Shown here: positions 11,883 to 57,125 of the stretch, one piece after another
Layout: every line of letters starts with the position of its first letter
Numbering within the stretch: position 1 is the stretch's first letter
DNA from: Glandiceps talaboti
Lineage: Eukaryota > Hemichordata > Enteropneusta > Spengelidae
DNA length: 64,000 bases
Assembly: GCF_964340395.1 (NCBI RefSeq)
Contig: NC_135569.1
Location: 11,093,519-11,157,518, forward strand
Direction: 5' to 3'
Program-made: the position numbers and the translations under genes
Notes under the pieces: generated by a model
What the model was told of the DNA's origin: nothing
Databases searched by the model: none
The model's input: only the letters and a program-made list of their open reading frames with translations

Positions 11883-12426
11883 AAAAATACCTTGGATCTT
11901 TAAGTTGGAGATGTTTTAACACAATGGTGTAACACTTTTTTGTTTATATTTGGGTAACCTTGACATTTCTTAACTTGTTTTTAAATTATTGTTTGTGAAA
12001 CAACATAACAAACCGTGGCACACCCTGAAAACTGTAGACCTGGTATCGTAGCGCCTACGCTAGTCTAAGACACAACATGTTAGCTTGCCCAAACAGTCAA
12101 AGAATGTTGGCTGATAGGGCAACACAACACAGTCAAATATAACAAACTATGTATGTGGTAATACAAACAATTTTGTAGATTTTAACCCAACAACTCGAAC
12201 ACAGAATCATTTTATCTTCCATCTTTGAGCTAAGTCCTTATATGGCATGACAGATAAGTAACACTAATGTGAAAATATGGGATTCCAACGTTGGATTTTA
12301 GACTTACCCTAATTCTCGATTTCGGTGGTTGCAAACTAGACAAGATATGTGTAGGATATAGGGCAAAAAGTTTACTTTAGTGATAATCATGTACAACATC
12401 CTACCAATCATTTAGAATCACTTAGT
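11883..12426. other. Intergenic stretch
   Basis: No gene or repeat recognised downstream of the EFHD2 poly(A) signal. Confidence 0.6.
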
Positions 12427-12620
12427 ATGTTTTTGTAATAATATCATGTTACCCCTGACAACTGACTTTTCTGCTTGCAAGCATAATACTCCAGTTAGCA
12501 GCATTTTAAAGTATACTTTTGTAATAATACCATGTTGCCCTGACAACTGATGTAGTCTTGCAAGCGTAACACCCTGGGTTGCAGGATTGCATAGTATATT
12601 TTTGTAATGGTATCCATGGA
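12427..12620. repeat. ~84-bp tandem repeat, 2.3 copies
   Basis: The phrase TTTTTGTAATAATATCATGT and diverged forms start near 12427, 12511 and 12595, each of the first two followed by CCTGACAACTGA. Confidence 0.8.
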
Positions 12621-12784
12621 TAGGTATTAACCCTGATAATGTCTAAAGAACAAAATTTAGAATATTTACTTGGAACAAATAACATAATCTCTACCTTGCA
12701 TTGTAAAGGGAAGAATATTAAACCTTGTATTGAAAGCTTATCAAATAACCAAATTTTCAATTATGAAAGAAAAATTGTATTTTA

Positions 12785-12811
12785 TATTAAAGGGGCACAA
12801 GCTGAGTTTAT
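12785..12811 (+). repeat. Dispersed repeat R2, copy 1
   Basis: ATTAAAGGGGCACAAGCTGA plus GTTTATA is nearly identical to two copies in an FHAD1 intron at 32645-32671 and 32703-32728. Confidence 0.75.
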
Positions 12812-13246
12812 ACATTTCATAGGTTGTCAATTTAAGATTTCTGTTGAATTCTGACGCATAATAACCATCAATTGCTATTTGGTAGAACCCAGACCTGGTG
12901 TTTTCACTGCAGTGCAATACATATGTACCAGGGATTACTTGCATAGTCACATGCACATAGTAGTGGTATTTTCACTACAGTGCAATACCCAAAAACATTA
13001 TTGCATACCTACATGCAAATGATATGCAAATTAAATCAGATTGTTCATTGCACATGAAAGAGCAGCATGATTGCGAAGTATCATTTTCATGGATATTATG
13101 TTTAATATCTAGTGTACTAACAATACCAGAATATAATTTTAGTGTCGTCAAAGACATGCATCAATATTAACATTTTACATGTACTAGTATAGTACAGTTT
13201 AATCAAGAATTTATGCACTAATATTTTCACTCAAGTCAAATTATTA

Positions 13247-13538
13247 GACTCTCTCACCAGTCCTGGGGAGCATTGCTATTAGCTGTTTTGTATGTACCAA
13301 TATCTACCGAATAATTATACTAGAATATCATTGTGCTGTGGGCCATCATCGACTACATAGGGCTAATCATTTGTTGATGTGTTACTGCAACACCTGTTAT
13401 TGTGATGTCATTGCACGTCAACAAATGATTAGCCCTTTGTAGTCGATGATGGCCCACAGTACAAATTATGCAGTAGGTATTGGTACATACAAAACAGCCC
13501 TTTTAGTGATGTGATTCTCTGAGGACTGTGAGAAAGTC
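13247..13538. mobile_element. Foldback element F2 (292 bp)
   Basis: Same family as F1: ends GACTCTCTCACCAGTCCT and GAGGACTGTGAGAAAGTC, flanked by TA on both sides. The inner arms ATCGACTACATAGGGCTAAT and their mirror lie around a short centre near 13395. The outer arms are more diverged than in F1. Confidence 0.88.
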
Positions 13539-13596
13539 TAATAGCTTATAGACTCAGCTTGTGCCACTATTTCAGATTCAAATATAGTATAATGTA

Positions 13597-13827
13597 GACT
13601 CTCTCACAGTCCTCGAAGCTTCGCATAAATAGCTAAAACTTGGGTTGTTTTGTATGCATCTACTGGATATCTGAACTCGTTCGTATACTAGTATCCCAGT
13701 ATCCCTGTACTGTGTGCCCACATCGATCACATAAGGCTAACCTTTTGTTGACGTGTTAAGCGAAGCCCAAGCAACACAACCTAAGTTTTAGCTATTTATG
13801 CGAAGCTTCGAGGACTGTGAGAGAGTC
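13597..13827. mobile_element. Foldback element F3 (231 bp)
   Basis: Same family as F1 and F2, only 58 bp from F2. The terminal arms GACTCTCTCACAGTCCTCGA and GAAGCTTCGCATAAATAGCT are perfectly mirrored at the right end. The interior is shortened and asymmetric: the CATCGATCACATAAGGCTAA block is present once only. The left flank is TA, the right flank is not. Confidence 0.88.
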
Positions 13828-15039
13828 GAAGTATAATGCTAGTGGGAAGAAGGTGGAAGTTAGGAATGTTGAACAAACTAAGTTTAACAATCAAAATACC
13901 ACATATGTCAGAAGTTTTCATGCCAACCTTGAATACACAGATATAAAACATAGCAAACAGATATGTCTGAGAATAACAAACAAACAGTCGTAGTGCAAAA
14001 AAAATTTCTTGAGTAATTCCATGTTGAATGAGAAAATGAAAAACTACTGAACATGAAGTGAGTAAACTTGCATTGAACAAATCTGAATTAATTAAGTTAG
14101 TACCAGGTACCAGTATTTCATCAAGTTTTATTATGTTATTGATTTATGGATTTATCAGATTATGTATATAGTTATTATTGCAATTTTTCTTGATAACAAA
14201 CTGGACTTTGTCATTTTGAAAATTGGAATTTTGTTTGCTGTTCCTTCAGCTGTTACTATTCCCCCTGAAATGAAATCCTTTGAAAATAATGTTTTAGCTA
14301 TTCTTGCTGGTGTTCCTATTCCCCCTGTGAATGTTTTGTTTGCTATTCTTGCTGGTATTGCTCTTCCCCTGAAATCAAGACACTTTTGACCAGAGTTTGG
14401 AAAATGTGTTTGTGTGAAAAATTATAATACCCAAAAAACATTGCTTTGCTCTTTCACTTGAACCTTGAAGTATAAATTTACTATGAAATATAACATTTTA
14501 GAGAGGGTGCCAGCAACTTCAAAATGACATATGCCGAGTATCCATAAAAGAACAAAGGTTTATATAAGTTTGGCCACTAGGGTTGCTGTTCAAAGCGGGA
14601 ATGAAATGTACAGTGAATTACTTAGTGTAGTCTCTGGCAATGTTTACTTGCCAACACTGTTTCAAAAACTGATGGCAGTCCATGTCATCTCTTACAGTTC
14701 TATATTTTTAATTTTCAATGATGTGATTTTAAATGTGAAAATGTTTGACATGGTTGCTTGGTGTTTTGACCTGTCATGTCATTGATGTCCACGATAAAAA
14801 GTTGTGAACCTTTTTTGAAAAATAAGAAATCATTGATGCCCTTATAGGAGGCACTTGACCATTCCAGACTTCTTCCAAATCTGTTCATAATAGGGAGGTC
14901 TTTCCAACCCGTACATTATAGAAGGGTCATTATGTAGATGAACTCCTAACCATACAAAGTGTCTGTGTTAGTTTGCGATAAGGATCAAGGTCTTCCATCC
15001 TATTCATTGATTCTATGATGTGTTCATTTTAAAGGTGAA
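13828..15039. other. Intergenic stretch
   Basis: No recognised gene. Short ORFs at 14162-14389 and 14531-14785 have no family match and no exon signals; the first contains an internal near-repeat (CTATTCTTGCTGGT recurs). Confidence 0.55.
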
Positions 15040-15425
15040 CTGTCGCTATATGGAGGTCTTCCAACATGTCCGGTTTAGAAAGGTCCTCATCATCTGATCA
15101 TTATATAGAGAACTCCCACCCTCATTATAATAGACTAGTTCTTCCTTCTAACATATTCATTAATAGGGTAAAACTTTCCTAACATGTTCACTATATGGAG
15201 GTCTTCCAACATGTCCGGTTTAGAGAGGTCCTCATCATCTGTTCATTATACATAGAGAACTCCCACCCTCATTATAATAGACTAGTTCTTCCTTCTAAAT
15301 AACCTGTTCATTATAATAGATTAAAAAGTTTTGTAACATGTTTGCTATATGGGGGTCTTCCAACATGTCCGTTTTAGAAAGGTCACCATCATCTGTTCAT
15401 TATATAGAGAACTCCCACCTTCATT
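15040..15425. repeat. ~150-bp tandem repeat, about 2.6 copies
   Basis: GTCTTCCAACATGTCCG recurs near 15056, 15202 and 15354, each followed by AGGTC-C-TCATCATCTG and a TTCATTATA ... AGAACTCCCACC stretch. Confidence 0.88.
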
Positions 15426-15587
15426 ATTACGTTTTTCTTCACAATCTGTTCATTATAATGAGGTATGAATATAATAACGTCAATTATAGCATTTCAGTTG
15501 ATTTAATTATTCCACTTGAAAATTCTTTTTGTTTGTGGTCATTTGGTTTAACTTCTGTCATTCCAGTTATTTTATATAGTTTGCAGG

Positions 15588-15740
15588 CAACTGATTGGTT
15601 GAAATGATCTGACCACTGATTGGTTGAAATGATCTGACAGCTGATTGGTTGAAATGATCTGACAACTGATTGGTTGAAATGATCTGACAGCTGATTGGTT
15701 GAAATGATCTGACAACTGATTGGTTGAAATGATCTGAAGT
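15588..15740. repeat. 25-bp minisatellite, six copies
   Basis: Unit ACTGATTGGTTGAAATGATC TGAC(A). Every unit contains ATTGG, the reverse of a CCAAT box, and TGATTGGTTGA. Confidence 0.93.
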
Positions 15741-15974
15741 TATTGTATAGAGCCAGGGTGATTGATTGAAAAGGACATGTACCGGTATTTTACCTTGTAT
15801 AAATAAATATCTACTAAGATTATCCCATGGTGGTGTGGCACATGTACCATAGCAATCACATACTGAGATACCATGTCTAGATATGTGAACATAGTGAGAT
15901 ACCAGGTGTAGTATGGGGATATGCCACATGCTGGGGAGGTTATGGTAGATACAAAGAGAGCTGTATAATAGTGA

Positions 15975-16195
15975 ATATGGTGGTTATTGCCACATGTGGT
16001 ATTCCTATGGTTGTTATTGCCACATGTGGTATTACTATGGTGGCTATTGCCACATGTAGTATTACTATGGTGGTTATTGCCACATATGGTATTCCTATGG
16101 TGGTTATTGCCACATGTGGTATTTCTATGGTGGTTATTGCCTTATGTGGTATTACTGTGGTGGTTATTGCCACACGTGGTACTCCTATAGCACTA
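15975..16195. repeat. 30-bp minisatellite, about 7 copies
   Basis: Unit TATGGTGGTTATTGCCACAT GTGGTATTAC. The 30-bp period keeps three reading frames open, giving low-complexity false ORFs on both strands. Confidence 0.93.
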
Positions 16196-18175
16196 CGGTA
16201 ATCTTATTTTAGCATGCAATATGTTATTTTTAAGATGAATAACAACAGAAATTAATATCTTATAATATTAACTTAATCACAGATAATATATCTACTTCCT
16301 TTATCATTGATTTTAAACTTGAATTATTTGGAGAATAAAGACAGTGAAAAGTAAAAATTGTTAACTATTTAACGGAAAAAGGCAAGTTTGTACCAAATAC
16401 TGGTATCATTGGTAGTGGACAGGGAGTGTGTGAATTGGTGTTTTAACTATATTTTGTGCAGATTTTAATTAAAGAACAAATTAAGATGGGCACATTTGTT
16501 ATTACATGTTATTATGAATATAATGTTTAACATTTATTGTTTAAAACAGAAATACTTTTAAAGTTGTTGCTTGGGTAAAAGAACCATTTTGCTACTTTTG
16601 AGGGAGAAATGTACTGGGAGCATTTAGAAAGAAATTTACAGCCCATTTCAAGTTACTGTGACTTTGTTTGATACAACCATGCAGACATCAAATACAGATG
16701 TCAAATCATTGCCTCCTAAGTGTCTGCGTTTAGTTATAGTACAATTCATTTAGACATAATGTCTAAATCTTAGTGTAGAACATGCAGTTTCTTACTCATT
16801 TCTGTGTGGTTGTATCAAACAGTCACTGAATGGTAATTTGAAATGGGCTGTAGTTTTCTTGCAAGAATTGTCAGATAAAATAATGGATTTTCAACAATTC
16901 AATAATCATACATATATTATTGCATGGGTTCAATTACACTCAATTTGAAATTGTAACATACTGATATATTTACCAGCATCCATAGTGTGGTGGCGCTCTT
17001 CACACTATGAAAACTTCCCTGACACCTTGACTACAACTGGTAGCCATATGTAACTGGAAATGCATTTGTTTCAGTATTTGTGAATGGGTTTGCTTTTAGA
17101 ACGAAAATATTGGCACCTTTTCTTTTTTATGTATTTTCCTAAGATTCAAACCTAAAATTAAGTTCAACCTTGTAAAAAATTATAGGTGAAGAAGGATTTT
17201 TGTCAAATGATTTTTTGGCGGGAAAGTCACACAATTTTATCATCAATTCACAAATAAGTACTATTTTAATGATTCCAGCCTAAAATAAAGTTCATGTGAT
17301 TTAAAAAGTTATAGATTCACAGGAATTTTTGCCAAGTTATTTTGGCAGACTACCCGTAAAATAAGCCATCCCATAATATACTTTCATTTGAATTGACATG
17401 TGATAAACGAGAGAAATTACAAGTGATTGAAATCAAAGTTCAAGACAAAACAAGGAAATTATTGTAAAAAGCAATGGCTGCAGACATATTATGGGTTACC
17501 CAATTATTGTATAATCATTCACAACACTTTATGTATGTAACCTTTGAACTTTACCCTGTAACCTTTGAATTAATACATTTTCGTAACTATCAGTTCTGTA
17601 CTATTTTGAATTACTGTACTAATTTTTATTTTTGTATAAAATTAAATTCTAATGGTTTTTATTGGTTGCATATTGGAAACATATACTGTCAAATTGGTCT
17701 GTGTTTTGGAGTATGTGATTGGATGGATAACCTTGTATGACATGATTATAACAGGGTTCGCACAGTCCTGGAAAACCCAGAATAGAAAAACTTGCAATAA
17801 TTATCAACTACCCCCTCCCAAAATTTTATAGCACTCACATGCATTATATAAGAATCACAGAAGGCTGTATTTGATGCTATTGTAAATGAAATGTTTGTAC
17901 AAATATCTTCAGGATCTCGAAATAGTTGTTATACAGTGCAATATGAGACCTCTCCTTGCAAAGCCCACATCTTAGTAAAGAAATTATTAATTAGGTATGC
18001 CGGCTGAATTTGATTGCCATCGTTATTTTAATGTAGTGTATCTCAGTGTAGCCTGGGGGTGGGGCGCACGGCTACAGAGGCTGTCAATGTTGCAGTTTTG
18101 GAAGGCAAACATGCAAAGGGGCAGACTTTTTGTGAGTATGAGGTGGGGCTGCAAAGAAATTTTTACTAAAATATT
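16196..18175. other. Intergenic stretch
   Basis: AT-rich DNA with no recognised exon. The ORF at 17474-17740 shows no protein family features. Confidence 0.55.
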
Positions 18176-18192
18176 CCCCCCCCCCCCCCCCC
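18176..18192. repeat. Poly(C) run
   Basis: An unbroken run of C of about 17 bases. Confidence 0.9.
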
Positions 18193-18533
18193 GGCCATAA
18201 ATTCTGCATGTTGTATTAGGTTTTGGTAGGTGTAATATATGTTACATTTACTATTGTTCACACTATTTCACTTGTCTAAAAACTTTGTTTCACGAATACA
18301 TTATTTTCCCGATTGCATTGACATTGTGTACTATTCAAGTGGTTATAATATTTAGATTACGATACAATATTAAAACAATGCTCTACAACAGATCTAGAAA
18401 AATACGTATTTGTATTGACGATCTAATAAAAAACTGACGTGTTTGTTTTAATCCCAAACATAGATGCAATAATTCTAGTATCTGGTGTTTCGTTTTGACC
18501 TTTATATTTTTCATTATTGGGTTTAATCTTCCA

Positions 18534-18625
18534 GGGTTTGCACTCAAAAACTAACTTTTAGCGCAAACGCAGGATTAATGAAAACTTAAAAAACAAAAAA
18601 AACAACCCTACAATTATTGTAATTA
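18534..18625 (+). repeat. Dispersed repeat R3, copy 1
   Basis: GGTTTGCACTCAAAAACTAA, TTTTAGCGCAAACG and a later ACAATTATTG occur in the same order as at 63809-63920. Confidence 0.6.
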
Positions 18626-18967
18626 GTCTCAAACTATACAAAAAATTAAACGAAAGAAACGTTACAATTCCTGTTGGGCAAACTCAAATAGACGAGATCA
18701 CACTGAAAACGTGAGCGAGATGTCAGCGCGTAATAGTAAGTGATAGTACTACACGCGTTTCAAAATGCTGTGGTACCTCCCCGGGGCCGGGGGTACACCC
18801 AGTGAATATTTCTTGGGTCTTGAAGGCTCCGTAATTAATTGGAGTTAGAAAGTGTCCGATAGTTTGGCAGGTAAGGCCTAATTTAGCAGAAAAATCCACC
18901 CAACTTAGAGATTGAAATCTGAATCGCTTCCGTCGTTACAGCATTTGCCGTCCAGTTACATGTAAAC

Positions 18968-19046
18968 ATCGGAACGAGAAAAAAGCACAAACACAAGAAA
19001 ATTCCCTCAAAAAATCACGACAAACGCTACAATTATTGCAGCTGCA
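18968..19046 (+). repeat. Dispersed repeat R3, partial copy 2
   Basis: ATCGGAACGAGAAAAAAGCA ... ACAATTATTGCAGCTG parallels TTCGGAACGAAAAAAGCTCA ... ACAATTATTGCAGCTG at 63843-63919. Confidence 0.65.
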
Positions 19047-19649
19047 CTGGTAATGAAATTACATCATTATGTAGTACATACCGTGGTTAATAATCAGACT
19101 CACAGAGTGTCACGATAACACAGTGGTACAGGTTAGTGAAATCATGTAGCCTATCTCAAGTCTTGTGGACGAAAACAAAATTTTAGAAGGCGACGTAAAA
19201 ATTAGAAGTTACAGGGATTAAATTTTACTTACCTGTCTGTTCCTGAAATCGTGGACAAGCCGAACTAGATTAATATAATATCATAAGCATCCCTCAACGT
19301 ACGGTGCCAAAATTTATGGAAACAGGTGTTCCTGTAGTGCCACATGGTCAAAATGAATTGGCCAATCACTGACCTGTTGCTAATGACATGCTAATTTATG
19401 AAGACATCCGCAAAACAGATTCGCCAATGTGTGGCCATACACAGGTGTGCTTAATATCCTTTCAACCATAAAAGAAATCTTCCAAAACATATACTAGCTT
19501 GAGTATTCAGCTCGTTGATGAGGTTATAGTCAGCTGGGCCTAGAAATTTTATCTTTAATAATAAATTTGCAAACATTTGATTTGGGTGAACAAATGGTGT
19601 AAGCTGCAATGGACTGTATGCTCCCCAGGGAGTTGAAGTATAAAGGGCC

Positions 19650-19914
19650 ATAAACACACATCCATATAATCACCGACAGAGACATGTAGAGATATGCAGA
19701 GACAAACCAAGAAACTCATATCCAAACAAACAAACAAACACACACACACACACATTCTTCATACTCAGAAGTAGAGATATACATAGAGAAACGTAAGTTT
19801 ACACTCACAGAAACTGTAGGGCAGACACTAAAACAGACACATATAGAACTCAGTGTGCACACATACACATAAACACAGACACATTAAAACACACAGATGT
19901 CAGTGTCCACACAG

Positions 19915-19952
<38 letters not shown>

Positions 19953-20015
19953 CTGGTACACAGACAGACACACAAACAAAACACACATACATACACACAT
20001 ACATACATATTGTAC
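19650..20015 (+). repeat. Dispersed block R4 copy 1 with two CA arrays
   Basis: Contains ATAATCACCGACAGAGACAT, AGATATGCAGAGACAAACCA, GAAACTGTAGGGCAGACACT and GATGTCAGTGTCCACA in that order, with CA arrays after the second and fourth. The same order is present at 27602-28020. CA arrays here are at about 19739-19754 and 19916-19948. Confidence 0.88.
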
Positions 20016-21619
20016 ATTTTGAGTTTAGCTGAAGTGAGAATCGTTACCATGGTAACAGATTGTGTAGAAATATGACAATGACAACTGACTTTAAAGTACT
20101 TATCAGTATTTATTGTAAATGGAAAAAAAATATCAAGACACTGTAGATTATATATCAAATAATATTACACATCGTCATGACATTATCTACAGCTGAATAA
20201 ATGAATATAAACACCCATCAATTGATATACCTGATGATTCTATTGGTTGCTATGGAAACAGCCCTTGGATCACAACCACTCTACTTGCATAATAATAAAT
20301 TGATGTACATTAACTTGAACTTGAACATAAACTAAAACCCTGTAATTGCCAATTTAGATATTTTCAATGCCATAAGGACACAACACGCTATCTACTTTGC
20401 AGTTTTTTGTCACACAATTTGCCAGGTCAAAGACTGGGTCATAGTTCATAGGTCACTGACCACTGCAAGGAATCATGGGAATAGTATTGCTTGAAATTGT
20501 AGGTGGGAGCAAAAAAAAATGGGATAATAATGCAAGCATTTCTCCTTGAATCTAAACTATGAAATGTCCTAAACAGTACCAACTTCTTTCTGTTTTGAGA
20601 TTACATATTTGAAATGTTTATTCTTATTCAAAATGGCTGAGTAACTTTATCAAGAGTTGGAGCTACACTCTATGATATCAAAATTAAAGTACAAATTTTA
20701 CACAAAATTTAGATTTTTTAAAAGGAAATTGTCAAGAACTTAGAGTGTCTAGAAGTTTCTAATGACAGTCAGTGTTAAGTGTTCTCCCTAAAAGTTGTTC
20801 ACAAGATGACTCGGAGATCAACAATACCTGTAGTTAGTTGATATGGAGACCATGATGAGGGAGGTTAGGGTTTTATGACTGTTTTGATATAATTTATGCA
20901 TAAAAATGAATTGGATTGAGTTAAATTTGAATTATGATTTTCATTTGATCTCAGACAACCAACACAAGATTTTATCAAAATTTAGAATCCGGCATGATGC
21001 CATAATTACATAAATCGGGGAGAACACTGCACGTGATAATTAAAATAGGTTTTTATATTCAATAAACTAGCAGAGAAAAACTTCAAAATTTTGTACTGTG
21101 ATTCTTGACATATCATATATATACATATAAACTCTGCATACATCATACATTCCTCTTTTTATTCTCTTTTTCTTTCATCAACTACTGTCTATAATTTACA
21201 GATAAATCTATTGTACATTTTAAACAGAAAAAAACATCACTTCTGATAAAAATGATCTTGATTTCACTAGATTTGAAAACAAAAATAACTTTTTTAATTC
21301 CTACATTTGTCTTAGTGAAATGTTATATCTATCATAGTCTACTTCCAAAACTAACAAATAAAACACAAAATGGTACTCTTTTCATGAAAACTGCACGCTT
21401 AAAAAAAAAATGGTAAAAATAGTTTGTCTTCTCAGTGCTCGATTTCTGCCAACAAATTTTTGCGGTTTCTACAGATTTGTTGTTTGTTTAAAGATATTAC
21501 ATTTCTACTGTATGGAGTAATTTGCTGATTGAATCTGAAAATAATTTGTTTTTACATGATGGTTACGAAAGTTGGTCATCATAGAATGCTGGAATCTTAG
21601 TCAAAATGAACTTTGAACT
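20016..21619. other. Intergenic stretch
   Basis: No recognised gene. AGGTCA-type motifs appear singly at about 20423-20455. Confidence 0.55.
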
Positions 21620-21860
21620 TGTAAGGTCAAAGGTTAGGTCAAGGGAGATACTAGTAGCATAATCACATGATTTCAGTCAGATGTAATTTCAACCTGACTG
21701 TGAGGTCACAGGCTAGGTCAAAGGTTATGGGAATATACTATGGCATAATCACATGACATGTATTTAGTCAAATTTGTGGTTTCAGGTAATAGGTCATATT
21801 TAAGGTCATGGAGAAGGTTCAAAGGTCATAATAAAGGTCACTAATCCTGGAGGTCAAAAT
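21620..21860 (+). promoter_or_regulatory. Array of nine AGGTCA half-sites in ~80-bp repeats
   Basis: Perfect AGGTCA begins at 21624, 21636, 21703, 21715, 21791, 21803, 21823, 21835 and 21851. Eight of these form four pairs, each 12 bases start to start (direct repeat with 6-base spacer). AGGTCAAAGGTTA at 21715-21727 also fits a DR1. Surrounding phrases (CATAATCACATGA) recur, so the array is a diverged tandem repeat. AGGTCA is the half-site of many nuclear receptors; function here is unproven. Confidence 0.6.
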
Positions 21861-23424
21861 ATTAACAGCTACACGCTGTAGCCTCATATGGGTAAAGTTT
21901 CCACTACTGAGAGTTCCAGCAGCTTGGACTGCCAGCTACTGGTCCAATAATCTCAACATTTAGTCCCTATATGATGGTGTGACGCAATAATTTTTTGAGT
22001 TCCATTTTGTATTATTCGTTATGATGTCGTGTATCTAGCAGTCTCAGAGTTTGGTTGCTTAGTGACCCATCATGTGACTATCTGTACCAAATTGTGACTC
22101 GTCTGGTCACTTTTGCTATCCAATGATTTTGACTGAGTTGATGAGTGAGAAAACTAAGTATATATACAACATCCAACAACTCAATTATGAACTAAGTTGT
22201 TGATTCGGTTCAAAACAACACCAGCTTGTCTCTTCAAGTGACAGGGCGCCCTCACACATCGGTTAACCACATCGGGTGCGAGGAGGCCTGTGAGGGCGCA
22301 ATGCATCTTACAGTCTACATAAAATACTATGATATATTTTGTGGTTAGACTTGACCAAATACACCAGTACTCTTACTTCTACATTTTCTTTTCAAAGAAT
22401 TCTAAAGTAACATTTTAGAGTCTCCATACAGTAGATAAGTCATTGAAAAAATAATAATTGATTCTGGATGAAAAAGTTTACTAAAAAGGCCTGTTAGGAC
22501 ATATTAATGCCCTGCAAGCACAATATGTGCGGAATAGGAAAGTCTTATGTTGGTCACACCTATCACAGCATCATTGGAATGATCCGACCATTGTAAATGG
22601 CAGAGTCTACTACATAAGTAGGGATTTTCAGTTGTTATTCTAGGTGTGTGTGGTAGGATTCAATAGTTTCAGTTGTTGTCACCACCATATCATCTCTACC
22701 AGGCTACAAAAAATATACACCACAGTGTTAAGACTCACTTATTCTTTTGTTTTTATCTGATTTCATTTCAAGAGCTTTCAGAATTTCAGGCTTCATAATT
22801 TACATTTTTTTTTCTAGATTTATAAATACATCTTTGCTACATTCAAAAACCTGATGGACATTTAATTTTACAAAATTCTAATAATTAAAAATGAATGAAT
22901 ATAAGAAATGTGTACAAGCAGTTTAAGATTATATGCTCATTACCATGGAAACAATGAAAGCAAATATATACACAGCAGAAACATCGGGATATTTACAGAA
23001 ATACAAAGATTGCATAGAATATTTACAAAGAGTGGAAATGTTGAAATCACACTTGTAGCAAAAAACTAAAAGTTTGTCTCAGATGAGAATATTACCAGGT
23101 CATAGTATAATAAAATATTATCAGAACTAGAATCTATTTGAAAAGAGATTTTCATCAACATTTTTTGCCAATTCCAAAAAGTGCCATATATGTTCCCGTC
23201 ACTCATCAAACACGAGAAATGTTATGGTGATTTTATTTCACCAGTTCAATCAAATGTCTTTCATTACTTGTCAACCATAATGTGTTTGAGTACACAAGGA
23301 AAACATGAACACAAAATGTTTTGTCATTATTTGTCAAAATATGATAAGGAAGTATTTCACACATGGAAAACACATAGCTTAAATATATGGTTGGAGCATA
23401 TCTTTCCTTAATTCAGTTACATTA
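21861..23424. other. Intergenic or distal 3' region of FHAD1
   Basis: No exon recognised. Contains an inverted copy of the GATGTGTGAGGGCGCC core at 22245-22260. Confidence 0.5.
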
Positions 23425-23430
23425 TTTATT
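23425..23430 (-). terminator. Candidate poly(A) signal of FHAD1
   Basis: AATAAA on the minus strand, about 630 bases after the predicted stop. It is the first perfect signal met downstream of the stop. Confidence 0.4.
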
Positions 23431-24057
23431 TTGGAAATGGCAAATTACTTCTGATTACAGAAAGCAAACTCAATCATACAGCGCACAATGAGAGGCAATT
23501 GAATATTTTACAAGTAATTATTTGACGACCAGAACAACTCACTGATGGATTTACATATGTGAATACAACTTAGCCTCTGATTGGGAACTGGGTGAAGCTA
23601 ATGGTGTACACAGATAGACTCATTGCTTGTTTGATGTACACTGTGTGAATCTGAGGGTGTGTAGTGATAGATTCATTGCTTTTTCGGGGACGTATACTTT
23701 GATGAGTTGGGGTAAATGTAGTATTTGTGTCAGGGGGTGTAACCCCTAGTTACAATACAAAAATCAGTCCACTGTTCCATATTCTTGCAGATGGGCAAAC
23801 TTGGAAAACACAGAACTAGCAATGAGTCTATCATGCTTTGATTCTGACAACAATGCTTTACAAGTGTCTACGATACTGAAAGTTTACAGAAAACCAAGCA
23901 AAAAGCAGTTATTCTAAACAGTGCATAATGTCCGCCGTATTGTAAGATGCTGGAAGAATACAGATAACCAAGCAGAAAGCAGTTATTCTAAATAATGCAT
24001 AATGTCCGCCAATGATGTTAGATGCTGGAAGTTTGCAGCTGTTGCAGCTCATAGCAG
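23431..24057 (-). other. Probable FHAD1 3' UTR
   Basis: Lies between the predicted stop and the first poly(A) signal. A diverged duplication (AGCAGTTATTCTAAA and GCATAATGTCCGCC) is seen at 23880-24020. Confidence 0.45.

Positions 24058-57125
<33,068 letters not shown>

Noticed and set aside
17997-18200. 67-residue ORF ending in a proline run
   Set aside because: The tail is a poly(C) tract, and there is no exon signal or homology.
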